Positions 20,545 to 32,600 of a DNA stretch of 64,000 nucleotides are shown here, piece by piece. Origin of the DNA: Plazaster borealis (lineage: Eukaryota; Echinodermata; Asteroidea; Forcipulatida; Labidiasteridae); contig CM037473.1 of the NCBI GenBank assembly GCA_021014325.1, forward strand, positions 5,271,501-5,335,500, read 5' to 3'. The notes under the pieces are model-generated. The model was not told the origin of the DNA. It saw nothing but the letters and a program-made list of their open reading frames with translations, and made no database searches. A program made the translations under genes and the position numbers. Positions within the stretch are counted from its first letter, which is position 1; each line of letters opens with the position of its first letter.

Positions 20545-21590
20545 AATATTTGGGGGTTTCGGCTATCCGCCGAAACTACCTTTGTTTTCGTCGAGATTTT
20601 TATTAGCTGTTTCGCTAGCGGAGCGAAACAGCTCTTGTTTTCGTTAAAGTTTTTTTTTTTATTAGCTGTTTCGCTAGCGGAGCGAAACAGCTCTTGTTTT
20701 CGTTAAAGTTTTTTTTATATTATTTTTATTTTTATTTGTCTGTTTCAGTCAACGCGTTTTTTTACATAGTTCCTAAAGAGCAATTGCAATGAAACTTTCA
20801 GTGATGAAAGGTATTGGTGGGCGACAGGTCCTAAAATAAGTCCGTCATGATGACGTCATCACCTGCCACGTGATGTCATCTTAAAGTTAATTAATTTTAA
20901 ATATTTGAAAATCTATATCAAATCAGCCACAAGAGACCGTAGGTTTCTGTTTGCGGGATTGGGTAGGGATAAATCAGGTTTTCATTTTGTTTTCTGTGCG
21001 TGACCTCACATGACCTCTACTTCCGGTCGAAACAGGAAGTGCCCTCGTAATTCAAAAGTGGCAAAAGTTATGAACTTGCTTTTAATGATGTTAGTGTCTG
21101 GCAAGGGTGGGCAGTTAAAAAAAAATAGTGATGTCGTCACAAAATGCAACAGCGCCCTCTAGCGACAGGTTAAAAACTCTTCAAAATGGACTTTTTGAAG
21201 ATGTGTGTGGTGAAGTTTTGTGCAATCACTTCAAATTTTACACACATGTTGATCGTCAGGCAGCAATCGTATGTGTGAAGTTTCAGATCAATGACGTCAT
21301 CGGGGGTCACGTGACGCGGCATTAAAGTTCCTGGTAAACTTGTAATGACGTCATGATGTCGTCATCACATGATTTGTTATGATTTTTTCATTTTTGCCCC
21401 TTTAAGTCATAAATTGCTAACGGAGCATGCTATAATCAAAATTCTTTTTTGAACAGGCTTGATACATCATAACTGCTTTGAATACAAAGACACTTTCATA
21501 TTCACTTCAGTAATTTGAAAATTATATTCGCGAAACAGCTCTGCATTTGTGCACAAATGCAAACGTGTCTAGTTTTTTTTATTATTATTA
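20545..21590. mobile_element. Repeat with duplicated GCTGTTTCGC hairpin
   Basis: TTAGCTGTTTCGCTAGCGGA and its hairpin partner GCGAAACAGCTCTTG occur twice, about 57 bp apart (near 20602-20650 and 20660-20708). GCGAAACAGCTCTGC recurs near 21532, close to an AT-rich end with an ATT run. The span is probably a non-autonomous DNA transposon lying over the transporter's 3' UTR. Confidence 0.5.
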
Positions 21591-22640
21591 TACTTCCATC
21601 CGAAAGTTCCCATAGCATTAACCCGTGATGGTTCGATCTCAGGAACTACAGTCTTAAAACACACAAACGACACATCAAATGAAAGCTTGTGCTCTAACTT
21701 AGATCCAGCAGCAGTTGTTTTGAGTGTTTTTCATTCATTTCTTGACGATATTACCGATTTATAAACGTATTTTTGAGAATTGTACCTTTTAGTCTCCGTG
21801 TGTGATTTTGCGTAGACACGGTACGTAAAATACGGTCCTCTCTCACAGCCATGTATAGAGAGCCCGTCAGTGTGCAACGCGATATCGTACTGACCTTTGA
21901 TCCTTCCATTCATGATTTATCTAACGATGGCAGGATATAGAGCGTAGAAATAGGGAAACACAAGAGGGCGCTATACAGGCTGACCATTAATATCTCGGAT
22001 TTTTAGCGCCCAAAGGGTTATCAATTATTTAGCATCTTTCGTTCACCACAACCCCATAAACACCTATTTCTACTCGTGTAAAACAATTCTCATGGACACA
22101 AGCATTACAGAAGGCAGTATTTGAACACACTAACGGCACATGTAACTTTTCATTTTTAGTTTTTAATTTATTTTTATATTTTTTAATGGCCTTTTTTTCC
22201 CATATGCTTTCAATTACTAATAAGCATTACGTCACCACCCCTTCGGAGCGCCTTCTGTCAACGTGTTTTTGTTCGAAGGCATTGCATGGGGACAAATCTT
22301 ATACCATATTGTAGGTTATAATATCTTACTATGAAAAACAAGTTGTCGTCATTGTGACGTCATCAGGTGTCAAGTTAATTATTATTAAATACGGAAGCGT
22401 TAAAGGGATAGTTGTTGGTTTTGGCCCATCACAATGTCAAGGTTGTGTGATAGAAATTGCATCATAAAAGTGCTCTAAAACAATAGGTTCCATTTTCGTT
22501 AACTCTTTCACGTCTGGTGGACAATCGATCGCATCATCGGGACTAATTAACAAACTACATTACGCCACCAAGACATTATTCAATTCTTAATGGTTCGCCT
22601 TCTTAAAGCCGAAACCCCAGTATTTGTTCGTAACAAATTC
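21591..22640. other. Intergenic, no recognised feature
   Basis: No coding, RNA or repeat signal recognised apart from an AGAGGGCGCT-type block near 21963. A truncated GCTGCTTAAGC-family MITE fragment follows at about 22655-22760. Confidence 0.45.
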
Positions 22641-22989
22641 AGTTCTAGTTATTTATTGTGCTTACCAGAATAAGGTTACCAGCCAAAATACCATGTCCTA
22701 AATCTGTGACTGGTTTCCCGCTCATTGCTGCTTCAGCAGGTCTGTATTATTGGGCCCTGTACGATTTATTATACCAACAAATTATTGATCTGCGCACAAT
22801 GTTGTGTGTATTTTCAGTTTACTGTGTTTTGTATTTGTCAGTGTTGTAGTCGAGTCCTCCTCACCCTCATCCTCATCCTCATCCGAGAACTACAACACTG
22901 GTATTAATTTTTTATTATTTATAGAGACCCAATTCACCTGACGTCATCGCCACAATAAGTCTTGGTCTTGATAATCGCCAGATGTTGTA

Positions 22990-23166
22990 ATAGACCTTAT
23001 GCATATGGCGTCATTTGAGTAGGGCGCCCTCGCCTAGAGGTAAAAAAGAGGCTGTTCATCGGCCAATCATCCTGTGCGCCGCGCGTACAAATCTGCTCGT
23101 TTCTATTGTTGCGTCATCAGTTTATCTCTACGATGGCGGCTTGATGACGTCAATGCATAAGGTCCC
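22990..23166. mobile_element. MITE, family GACCTTATGCATATGACGTC (copy 2)
   Basis: Begins TAGACCTTATGCATATGGCG and ends GATGACGTCAATGCATAAGG. It contains GTAGGGCGCCCTCGCCTAGA. Confidence 0.75.
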
Positions 23167-23177
23167 TTGCAACGCGA

Positions 23178-23963
23178 AGTCTTTTCATTGCAGTCTATAG
23201 ACCAATCCGACGCGCACCGGGCGCGCAAGTGTTGAGCACCGCGCGCCACTGCTGCGGTGTACGTGTGCCTAGTTTTGTGCACAAAGACATGAGGAAATCA
23301 TGTTCCTTTTCACTCTTTATGGAAATTAAATGTTTTTCTCAACGACTTACACGATTTCCTTTCCAGGACACCATGATATACTAATGTAGATCACTGACCA
23401 CAGATATTTGCAACTAAATAGAAACCGAATCATCTTGAAAACGGTGCTTGTCTTAGGTGAGTTAGGGGAAAAAGACGCGGAAACTGCGTAATAGTCGACA
23501 TCGGCAGAGTATTTTGTCAGAATAGACCTTATGCATATGATGTCATAACAGTAGGGCGCCCTCGCCTAGAGGTCAAAAGGAGGTTGTTCATTGGCCAATC
23601 CTGTGCGCCGCGCTTACAAATCTGTGCGTTTCGATTGTTTCGTCATCGTTTTACCTCTAAGATGGCGGCTGGATGACGTCAATGCATAAGGTCTATTTCA
23701 GTATTTTACTCTATGCTTATTTTAAAAAAATTATCAAGAATGTAGTAAATCGTCATATCATGCAGCCATGTCAGAGAAATTTCATAGATTGTCGAGGAAG
23801 ACATTAAATTTCCATAAAAAGTGAAAAGGGAAACGATTTTCTCGTGTCTTTGTGCACAAAATTAGCCACAAGTACACCGCAGCAGTGGCGCGCGGCGCCC
23901 ATGGCGGCGCCCAGCACTTGCGCGCCTGGATTGGTGTATAGACCTTTCTTTTGCAACGTCACA
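23178..23963. mobile_element. 786-bp fold-back element with a nested MITE
   Basis: Arms of about 145 bp (23190-23332 and 23812-23955) carry GTGCACAAAGACATGAGGAA-type sequence and GACCAATCCGACGCGCACC in inverted order. The 23524-23695 MITE sits in the loop. Confidence 0.65.
23524..23695. mobile_element. MITE, family GACCTTATGCATATGACGTC (copy 3)
   Basis: Perfect ends ATAGACCTTATGCATATGAT and ATGCATAAGGTCTAT. About 90% like the copy at 22990-23166 by eye. Confidence 0.78.
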
Positions 23964-25130
23964 GCCCGAGTTTTTTCCAACCGAGGTTGGAAAACTATGG
24001 AAAGCCATAAATGCAAAGCATAGGCAGATAGCCACAGTTTGTAATAATGTTACACAAATATTCAAAAATAGTGTTGAATTTGTTGGAAACAAAGCAACCA
24101 ATCATGGTATGTATTTTCGGTTGATTGAAAGTTTACAGAAATGTTGAATTTGGACACAACATTTGTTAACACGATTGAATGTTTCGCTAACATTCGGCCG
24201 TCCATGCCAACCAGCGCGGTTTGTTTATCAACAAAAGAAAGGTCTATAGTCGTTGAGGCGTCAGCGTCCTCTATAAAAACTGCGTCACGCATTAACCCTT
24301 TCATGCGCCGACCGGTTGCTAGTGACCGGTTTAAATCCCTTCAGAAAAATAGTTGTAAAACAACAAATTTAGTTCACACGTTTTTCAGAATGGGGAAAAA
24401 GGACTCTTGATGGTGCTATTGTGACCATTTGCACAAAAAACGAGTAAACAAATAGTGTGTCCATATGATCAATTTATTGCTTAGATAAATGGTGCATGAA
24501 AGTGTTAATGTTTTAGTGATTGCACATATTCGGGCGTGGATTTACAAAAGGTGTTTCTAAAAAAGTTAAGGTCAAATAAGCATCCATGTCCCAGAGTTTT
24601 ACATTTATTTTAATAATAATTAACACATTATTTGTGTATTTAATATAAAAGCTAAAATTGATTAAAAAAAATTATAATGAGTATTTTTGTTGTTAAGATT
24701 TTTCCATAGATATAATTTAAAACAAAGATTTTATTTCAGAAAATAATTTGTTCTCCGTTTAACGTGTTCCGATACGCGCGAGACTTGCATAGTCTCATAA
24801 TTTGAAAATCAGTGCTACTTCGTGGAACCAAAATTGTCAGGTTCGGTGCTAAGTTGTAAAGCGTAATTACCGTGATAAAAAAAGTAAAGCTCCTGAAGCG
24901 TTGAAACTTCAACTATACACCACGGTCTGCTATTTTATGGAGTCAACAATATGTTCTACAAAATGGCGGACTGTATTAGTTCACGAAGTAAAGGGAAAAC
25001 AACACAATTTCGAGGGATACTTGTGTGAATCATTAAATTCTACTTTTAAAACATCTTTCCAACCATATTCATTTCGAAGCAAACGCTGTTTATAGCCGCG
25101 CCCAATCCAAGGCAACGTGTCCCTTTAACT
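23964..25130. other. Intergenic, little recognised
   Basis: A GCGCGAGACTTGCATAGTCT end of the 575-bp MITE family occurs near 24778. No gene is supported; the frames at 24062-24410 on the two strands overlap each other and lack family resemblance. Confidence 0.45.
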
Positions 25131-25282
25131 ACAATGGGGGACTTTTAGGACGCTATTGGCAGCAGACTTACCAGGTAAACCCATTGTTCTCGGTAATGTG
25201 CGCATGCTCAGAACTACGTAAACAATGGAAATTTACCTGGTAAGTCTGCTGCCACCTAGTGTTCCAAAGTCCCCCATGGAAA
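25131..25282. mobile_element. Hairpin MITE GGACGCTAKTGGCAGCAGAC (copy 2)
   Basis: Arms of about 55 bp contain GCAGCAGACTTACCAGGTAA and its complement. It is the same family as the nested element at 9588-9728, with the loop reversed. Confidence 0.75.
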
Positions 25283-25499
25283 TTGAGGAGCATACCCGGA
25301 ACAGTGAGAAGTGTCAACGCAGTATTATACCGGTACGAAAAAGAATGCATTATTAGTGACTTTGCATGAAGAGATAAATGGCGGCAGATAGGCCTATCAA
25401 GCAAAGATTTATATATAAGAGCTAGTGGGAGTAGGTTACAACACCATTTTATCATGGCCGACAAGAAGCACTTTCGCACGAAGATTAAATTTTGTATCA

Positions 25500-25720
25500 T
25501 TATGACCACTTCAAATCAAGAATTGTTAAAATAAAAGCTTGAACTGGAAAAGTTTGGTGACTCATTTCAAAATATTGATCAAAATTGTACGGTGCAATCT
25601 CGATGAAACGCAATTGAGCATAGCTGTGTACAAATTGTGCCTGCAGAAAGTCCAGGCTCTGTGGCCCTTTCGCAAACCACGCGATGTCACAACAAGTACA
25701 TGGTCTATAACTTGTCATCA
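25500..25720. repeat. Dispersed MITE-like repeat, reversed copy
   Basis: Shares ATTGTGCCTGCAGAAAGTCC and CAGGCTCTGTGGC with the copies at 48040-48300, 48345-48690 and 53325-53620, and a fragment near 11620. Confidence 0.55.
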
Positions 25721-26639
25721 AAAACAAACCCACAAATTTTCCCAATGAAACAAAAGTTCACATTCGTATAATCCTCCTAATTTCATCAAACAGAAAACGA
25801 TAACAAGATATGACATTTGTAACTGATGTTTTATTTCCTCCAGAAAAATCAACTGGGGATTTCAGTCCCACCTCAATTGGTGGCAGTTTACATTGTATTA
25901 CAAAAGGTAACAAAATGAAAGCCAACATATATTATGACGGTAAGAGGCACTAAGTTTGGGGAAAAGAAGATACATTCCAATCATCTGTAAACAAAAAGTA
26001 ATGTGTAGATTGTTTGAACTGTGTTCTCTTAGCTTTAAAAATGCAATAAATGTATCAAACAAGTCAAGATGTTTTATGTTTAAAAGTGTCTAATGTTCAG
26101 CAAATCGAGGAGCTATTAAGGATTCAATTTTGTTTGCACGGAGACAGGGTGAATTGGGATCCTGTCAGGAACATGGAGGTGTTTCTGGACGGAATGGTTG
26201 TTCAAACCAATTAGGAACAGTGGGTGTTATTAAAGTGCTCCCGACAAGGAACACATTGGAGTTTGCACCTGTCCGTGTGTGGGAGCAGATTTTGTTCCTG
26301 GTTTAGGAACAGCTGTTCCCATTGAAAAAATAACAATGTTCCACATGGGAGGATCCAAGTACATTAAAATTGCATCGCAAAATGCGATGCGAAACATGCA
26401 AAATCGCTCACTGAGCTGCCCTCACCTTGAAGTGGCCGTTCGGCCTGCGAGACTTTTGTTCCTAGACGAACTTTTTGTCCCCATACGGGAAATTAACATG
26501 GGCTGAAGGAGGATGATTCAAAAGAGGGCGCTACCAAAAGACGTTTGTACACAGCTTGCCGTATGGGGGATAAAAAGTTCGTAAGAAAAAACATATATCA
26601 TGTCCGGCCTTGTGATGTTAGGCGATATCTCATTAAAAA

Positions 26640-26815
26640 AAATAAAAAATAAAAATGGTGTACCCCCTATTGTGTCTTCATTGTGTGCTTATAGAAACCT
26701 CAGGAATTCTTCACAGGTTTCTAGGGAGAATACTTCTGTACAAGAGGAAAATAGTGTGTTAAAGTATGGGAACGTTGGGGGTATACCCTCTGCCCCGTAT
26801 CGGGCATGGTATAAA
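26640..26815. repeat. Dispersed MITE-like repeat (copy 2)
   Basis: Shares CCCCTATTGTGTCTTCATTG and TACAAGAGGAAAATAGTGTG with 11330-11515. Confidence 0.6.
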
Positions 26816-26819
26816 CTGG

Positions 26820-27640
26820 GAGAGGGTTTCAACGAGGAAACATTTTAACCATGGACAAAAAACCACAATGTAATTACTTATTATCATTTTAAAATAGTAA
26901 GTCACTGTCCATGCTGTTCCGTCTTGCATAATATCATAAATTCCGCCCCTATATCTACCAGTGGCATACCAAGACATTAATTTCATGAGGCGGCGGAAAA
27001 GAAACAATTTCCACTTGGTTAGTTTACAGGTAATGCGCAAAAGATGTTTTAGTTGCGAGAACCAGAGAATGCAGTTTTATTGTTTCTTCGATCTCATTTT
27101 TGGGGGGTGTAAAGGCAAGGGTTCTGAGAAGTGAAGCTCACCCCACCCCCTATACGCCGCTGATATATAGTTAATAAACTTATTTAAATAAAAAACACCG
27201 GCACACACATTAAAGGCACAATAGGAAATAATTTCAGTTAGGGCCTTTGTTTTATGTTTTTCAGGAATCTTTGACGCTCGTAATAAAATGTGAAGCTTTG
27301 TCAAAGGCAAACTTCACTTGAGTAATGACCCAAAATAAATAATATTTCAAACCCTCTTTGAATACAGTCACATTATTAATAAAAGAACGCTCTATGTACA
27401 ATTTGTCTGACCTATTTACAATGCTTACAAAAAATTAAGCTATATAAAGTTTGTAACAATAAGGCATTTTCTCATTTACAATGTATTTACATGTACTTAA
27501 AAAAGAGAGGAAATTATAAGCATCTTAAAGTACAGGCGTACTGCGTGGATTTTTTTTCCTCTACAAATTAACCATTAAAACAATCAGCTTCTGAATACTT
27601 TCTTCAAATATTGATAAATAATAATATTAATAATAACAGG
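26820..27640. other. Intergenic, no recognised feature
   Basis: AT-rich sequence without a supported gene or a repeat family that I could match inside the window. Confidence 0.45.
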
Positions 27641-27649
27641 CATTTATTA

Positions 27650-27900
27650 GACATTTTTAAATTTAGTATCAAAGCGCCTTACACTATCACTACCCCTGTT
27701 CATAAGGCCTTAAGCAATCCTGTAATCATCCCAACTCCTTTGGAGTATGCAGCACCGGCAACTAAACTGGTTCACAGGTTGCTAGTCATTCACAACAACA
27801 ATCTCTATCCTCACAGGTCGAGGTACCCCATTTACTTCTGGGTGAAGAGTGGTAAGTGTCTTGCTCAAGAACAAAGAGTGTCCAGAGGGCCCAGCCACCA
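27650..27900 (-). mobile_element. SINE body without tRNA head
   Basis: Carries CATTTACTTCTGGGTGAAGA and TAAGTGTCTTGCTCAAGAAC, matching the body of the SINE at 55295-55570. The tRNA-related part is missing. Confidence 0.5.
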
Positions 27901-27959
27901 GAACTCGTTTCACAAAATAGGAAAATTCTTAACAACTAGCGGACAACTGAACAAAGGCT

Positions 27960-28990
27960 TAAACACTTAGAAATAGACCTTTATGAGTTGGTGACATAGA
28001 TGTTAAAATGATGTAAAACAATAACAATTTATGAACGTGCTGCGTACAGGATGAACCAATGAGCAACCTTCTTTTGACTACTTTGAGAGAGCGCCCTCAT
28101 CCGTCCAATGACACCATGATATGCACTACGTCTGTCCTATTATTGGTATTACTTGTTGCGTGATACGGGTGTGCTATCTGCTGCACACCCCCAGTTTTAG
28201 CTACTTAATGCTCCAAAGCTGACATATGTTGCTGTTTTACCTTTTTGTGAAATAAAATTATGCTTTTCCGTATGTCACAAAACATTTCTTGTATTTGCTA
28301 GTTGACGCTGTTTCCTGAAACGAAAGCGTCTTGACTGAACAAAATTTTCCAGGTCAAACATTTCTCTGTGAAACTGAAATACTTTGTGTGGGAAGAACAT
28401 TGAGTCCTATGACTGAAATAATAAACTTGTGAAAGTGTCGGCTTTTTTCAATTTTATTTTTGGTCCAAGGAAGAAAGAATGGGAATGGAAAATTCCCAAT
28501 GATGTACTTGGTTCAGAAAGGAAGCACTTATTATGAATAGTTTAACAATAATTCAAAGGCAAATTGGAAGTCAAATAAATGAGAAGCGATACCATATTGC
28601 ACACAAAATTATGAACAGAAAACAAAAATATGTACATGAAATTAAAAAATAAACCTAATACCATGGTAACAGTATAACAAAACCTCAAATAATGCTGGGC
28701 CAAGTGTTGTTTTCCTGATCGGTTGTTCATCAATTGTTGTTGGCCACAACTTTTAGCCAAATCCTAGCTGGACTAGTCAAAATTCTCTTCTGATAAGTCC
28801 ATTTTGAAAATGTCATCATACGAAATGTAGAACCCATTGCAAGCAAAAGATTTCATCAGCTTCAGATTGCAGGCATGATAATTATTCCTTGGAATAAAAG
28901 TAGGAATATTTTATCAAGTACAGAGACTGACCTACATGTCCTGTTCAAGTAGTGTAGCTGGCTTGCATGAAGTCATTTCAGCTTCAAGGT
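27960..28990. other. Downstream flank of KIF12, no recognised gene
   Basis: Probable 3' UTR or flank of the kinesin gene. A TTTATT (AATAAA on the minus strand) occurs near 28454, but I cannot say whether it is used. Confidence 0.35.
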
Positions 28991-28997
28991 TCTGTGA

Positions 28998-29265
28998 TAG
29001 CTTGGTCATCGGGTTGGTCAAGTGGTTAGACTGCAGAACTTTCAATAACAAGGTCGTGGGTTCAAATCCGGCCAAGCTACCCGCTGATTTCACAATGACT
29101 GGAATAAGTATTGTCGTCCAGTGTACTGAATCACTTGATTCGTAATCATACACATTAAACCAACGTCTGTATGAGAGAGATTGGCTGTTGCCAGCCTGGC
29201 ATTTATATCCCCTTGTGGGAGCTTTGCTGAGGTCCCTTGAAGGGAAGATCATCTAAACAACAACT
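28998..29265 (+). mobile_element. tRNA-derived SINE with intact acceptor stem
   Basis: The tRNA-like head is 28998-29079: TAGCTTGG pairs with CCAAGCTA, with box A TGGTCAAGTGG and box B GGGTTCAAATCC. The anticodon arm does not fold cleanly, so it is not called a tRNA gene. The body runs to GATCATCTAAACAACAAC. Confidence 0.6.
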
Positions 29266-29484
29266 TCTTGCCGGCTTAGCTTACTTGGTCAGGGCCTTGT
29301 TCAGAAATCTATCAGGAGCTCCCAACATCTCAGCCAAGCTTAACCATATAAGCCAGCGTCATCCCTCATATCTGTACACTACAGCTTTCCCCGGAGTGTC
29401 AAGGAAGCAGTGGTCAAGATATCCTGAGCTGTACTAGTGCTACATTGCATTTCAGCGAATGAGGATGTAGTTGGGTTTTTTGTA

Positions 29485-29615
29485 CTACCTCCGTTTCCCT
29501 TTGACTTTTGTCGTCTGTGCATTCTTTGCTTTATTCACATATTTCATGTACTCGATCTCTCCGTCCAACGTCAGCAACTCTTGCCTCAGCTTCTGGTTGA
29601 TCTCCAGTAAAGATT
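29485..29615 (-). CDS. KIF12: KIF12 last coding exon
   Basis: It encodes [20 protein letters not shown] and [11 protein letters not shown], a short coiled coil, then a basic tail KVKGKRR and TAG. Acceptor TTATTCTAG follows a T-rich tract. Phase 2 joins exactly to the previous exon. Confidence 0.83.
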
Positions 29616-32600
29616 CTAGAATAAACAAACAGAAACAAATGCTATGAAAGAGATGGCATCAACACGAAATGCGTCCGATACCATTGGTCATTACTCTATT
29701 GTTCTATGAGGTGTGTGACAGTTTTGAAATGTATTTCTATTTCTGTGATGATTTTCATCAAAGCCTGTATAGCATCTAGATGATGCATATAAGCGCATTG
29801 GATGCCAGGCAGAGCGGGGTAAACCCCTTCTCCTAACAATAAGTGACTGGGGTCTTTTATGTGTGTTGATAACTTTTTGATACAAAACACGGGACCTACG
29901 GCTTATGTCCCATCCGAGGGACGAATCAAGAAAAGTTAAGTAACTTGCTTAAGGACACAAGTATCAAGACCGGGACTCAAACCCATACTCTTCTGATCAG
30001 AAATGCCAGAGCTTGAGTTCGGTGCTCTTAATCGCTCGGCCACGACAAGCCACTGTAGGGAAAATGATTGGCCTGTTAACCAAACTCACCTGGCGTCATC
30101 ACCATAGTAATCTTGATTGCGCCAGGCTGGGGAGGTCAATGTTCCGATATGTCATACAGTGTGGTGCACATTTTATGCGATGTTTACACACTGACCATAA
30201 TAACCAGCAGGGCAACGAGCATGGCAAACAGTAGCTGCATGTGACAATGGTGCCGGGGGGGGGGGGGGTCAATAACCAATTTACGCCCAACATGGAAGTA
30301 CTGACCGCATTGTTCAACCACAGGAGCCACAGGTTCAACTGATTCTCACTCAACCAAAAAGGTAGAGCATTTACTGACAACAACTTTCCTTGCTTTTAAA
30401 AACCCACAAGAATAGGTCTCAAGCTCCAAGTTTTGAATTAACTCTAATGAATTCATGCACTAAGTCAAAATTTTGTTAAAATAAAGGAGCAAATGAAATA
30501 AGTTACATTGACTAATAAAACAGGTACTTGAGAAATTGAGTGATGGTGCAAAAACAAAAATCAATAACAATATGAAACAGACAAACCAAAATAAATGAAT
30601 AACTTTTGAATTATAAATGCTTCTTTTTACACCCTACCAATTTTTATGAGCTTCCACATCCAAATTTCTCATTGAAAGCATTGCTCGCTGTTTTTACTTG
30701 CGTGGATCCAGGATTTTATCCAGGAGAGGTCCCCCCAAAATCAACCCCTATAAAAATGAAAAAGTAACTGGAAGGCTGTGATGACTCTGGGAACCTCGTT
30801 CCCAGTGGTGTACAATCTTTCCCAGAATGGCTTGCTCGATCATAGCCCCTGGAAGTGTGACTTTGAAATATTCAAATATATTTGATATTTTAATTAGTCC
30901 TGTGGTTGATCCCTTCTGTGATAGAGACTACGCAGAGCGCACTGTCAAAAAACGCACCAAGTCATAGACCAACTGGCCCGCTCTCATTCTTTTGACATGT
31001 CTATAGTTTAGGGTGACCATATAAAAACATGATTCATTTGAAATGTATTTTCGTCAAAATACGTGCATTTTGACACACCCTTACTAAGTACCTGACAATT
31101 AAGCGCTCGAATGTTATTAACAGGCGTGTGCGCAAAGCAGTGACTTTTGGTGAGCCAATCAGCGTTAATTTTCAGTGTTTCCCTTCCAGGGGTTAGTGAC
31201 AAGAGGTATCGATACGGCGCGCGCTGCCCATGGTAGTGAGGCTGGGGTACGACACAAGCACACAAGCTGGAAAAGGTTGTTGAGTGCAGGGAGGGGCCCA
31301 GACCCCGTGGACCCATCCCCTGTATCCGCACCTGCTTCAACAAACTCTCTTTCCCAACCAAATGAGCTTACCTGGATCTGGTGGTGGCCCACTCTTGTCT
31401 CCGGAGAAAAGATCGGTGGTTCCTTGGGGCTTGTATTTAACGGGAGGTGGCGTAACGGCAGGCGTGTGAGGAATCGAGTTCAAACTATGCTCATTGTTGT
31501 GGGCCTCTGTATTTGGTAAAATGAAAACCCACATAGTTTTGGTGGTTGGGAGTTTAATTGACAATGTTATGGTATGGTGGAAACAGTTTTTACAAAGATA
31601 AAACTTCAGGCCCAGTTTAATACATCCAAACAATCCAATACTAACATGAACACTTAAAGGTTGGGTCATAGATTGGTAAATACTCCACAAATTAATGACC
31701 ATAAAAACTTACTTGGTAAGAAGCACTGCAGCTGTTGATAGTATAAACTATTTTGAGAAAGGATTTCATTCAAAGTAACATGGTTTGGATACATTTTCAC
31801 CCCAAAAGATTTGAATCTGAAAAACGATTAAAGCGTGAATCGTTTCAAATTATAACAGTTGTGCTGTTGAATTATTTTCCACTTTGCTTTAATTATTTTC
31901 CACTTTGCTTTTGCATTCGTGTCTGAGATGCATGTACACAGGGCCTAACTTAATAAGCCATTTTGAGATATGGTGAACACAATACTATAACACTATCTTG
32001 GTTTTGGTAAATTTGTCTGTACACACCCAAACCACACAGTGCACTTCTAGAGTGTCCACCATATCTCAAAAAAGGCTAATGGCTCTGCTGACTGTAGAAT
32101 TTAGTGCTTTGCAGGGCTAAATTTATGTGTCAGAAGCGCAGAATTCTGCGGTCAGCAGCTCCATGAAATTAGACCCCGGCCTGCAGGGGACGCTGCCCGC
32201 TAAAACCTTTAATCTTAAGACTCACCACCGCCTTCCTTCTGTTGCGTCTTAGTGGACGGTTTGCCGCCGCTCTTGCCCTGTCCCCAGGCATTCTTCTTGT
32301 TCCTAATACTGTAACCCGTCACCCCCTGAGAGGGTGCCGTCTTACCCGCCGGTTTGGGGGCCCTTTTCGCCGGTGAGTTCTTTGGTTTGTTATAATTCTG
32401 CTGGATGCCGTCTCGTTGTGGGCTGGCCTGCTGAATCTTCATTCCTACTGAATCTGGACAAAGAAAAAAATGCAAAAGTGTCTCTTAAACCCTTTTTCGG
32501 TATTTAAACCAAGATTGCTGAGCCATGACACACAATGTACCAACTGGATAGATGAATTAAGAGTACACAAAAGATGATGGAAACTGGTGAAAGGTGTACT

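Noticed and set aside
24062..24410. Overlapping frames of 80-89 codons on both strands
   Set aside because: Neither frame shows family motifs, and the two overlap in opposite directions.
29948..30056. tRNA-Leu gene on the minus strand
   Set aside because: It is followed by the same body sequence in several copies and has arm mismatches; it is a SINE head.
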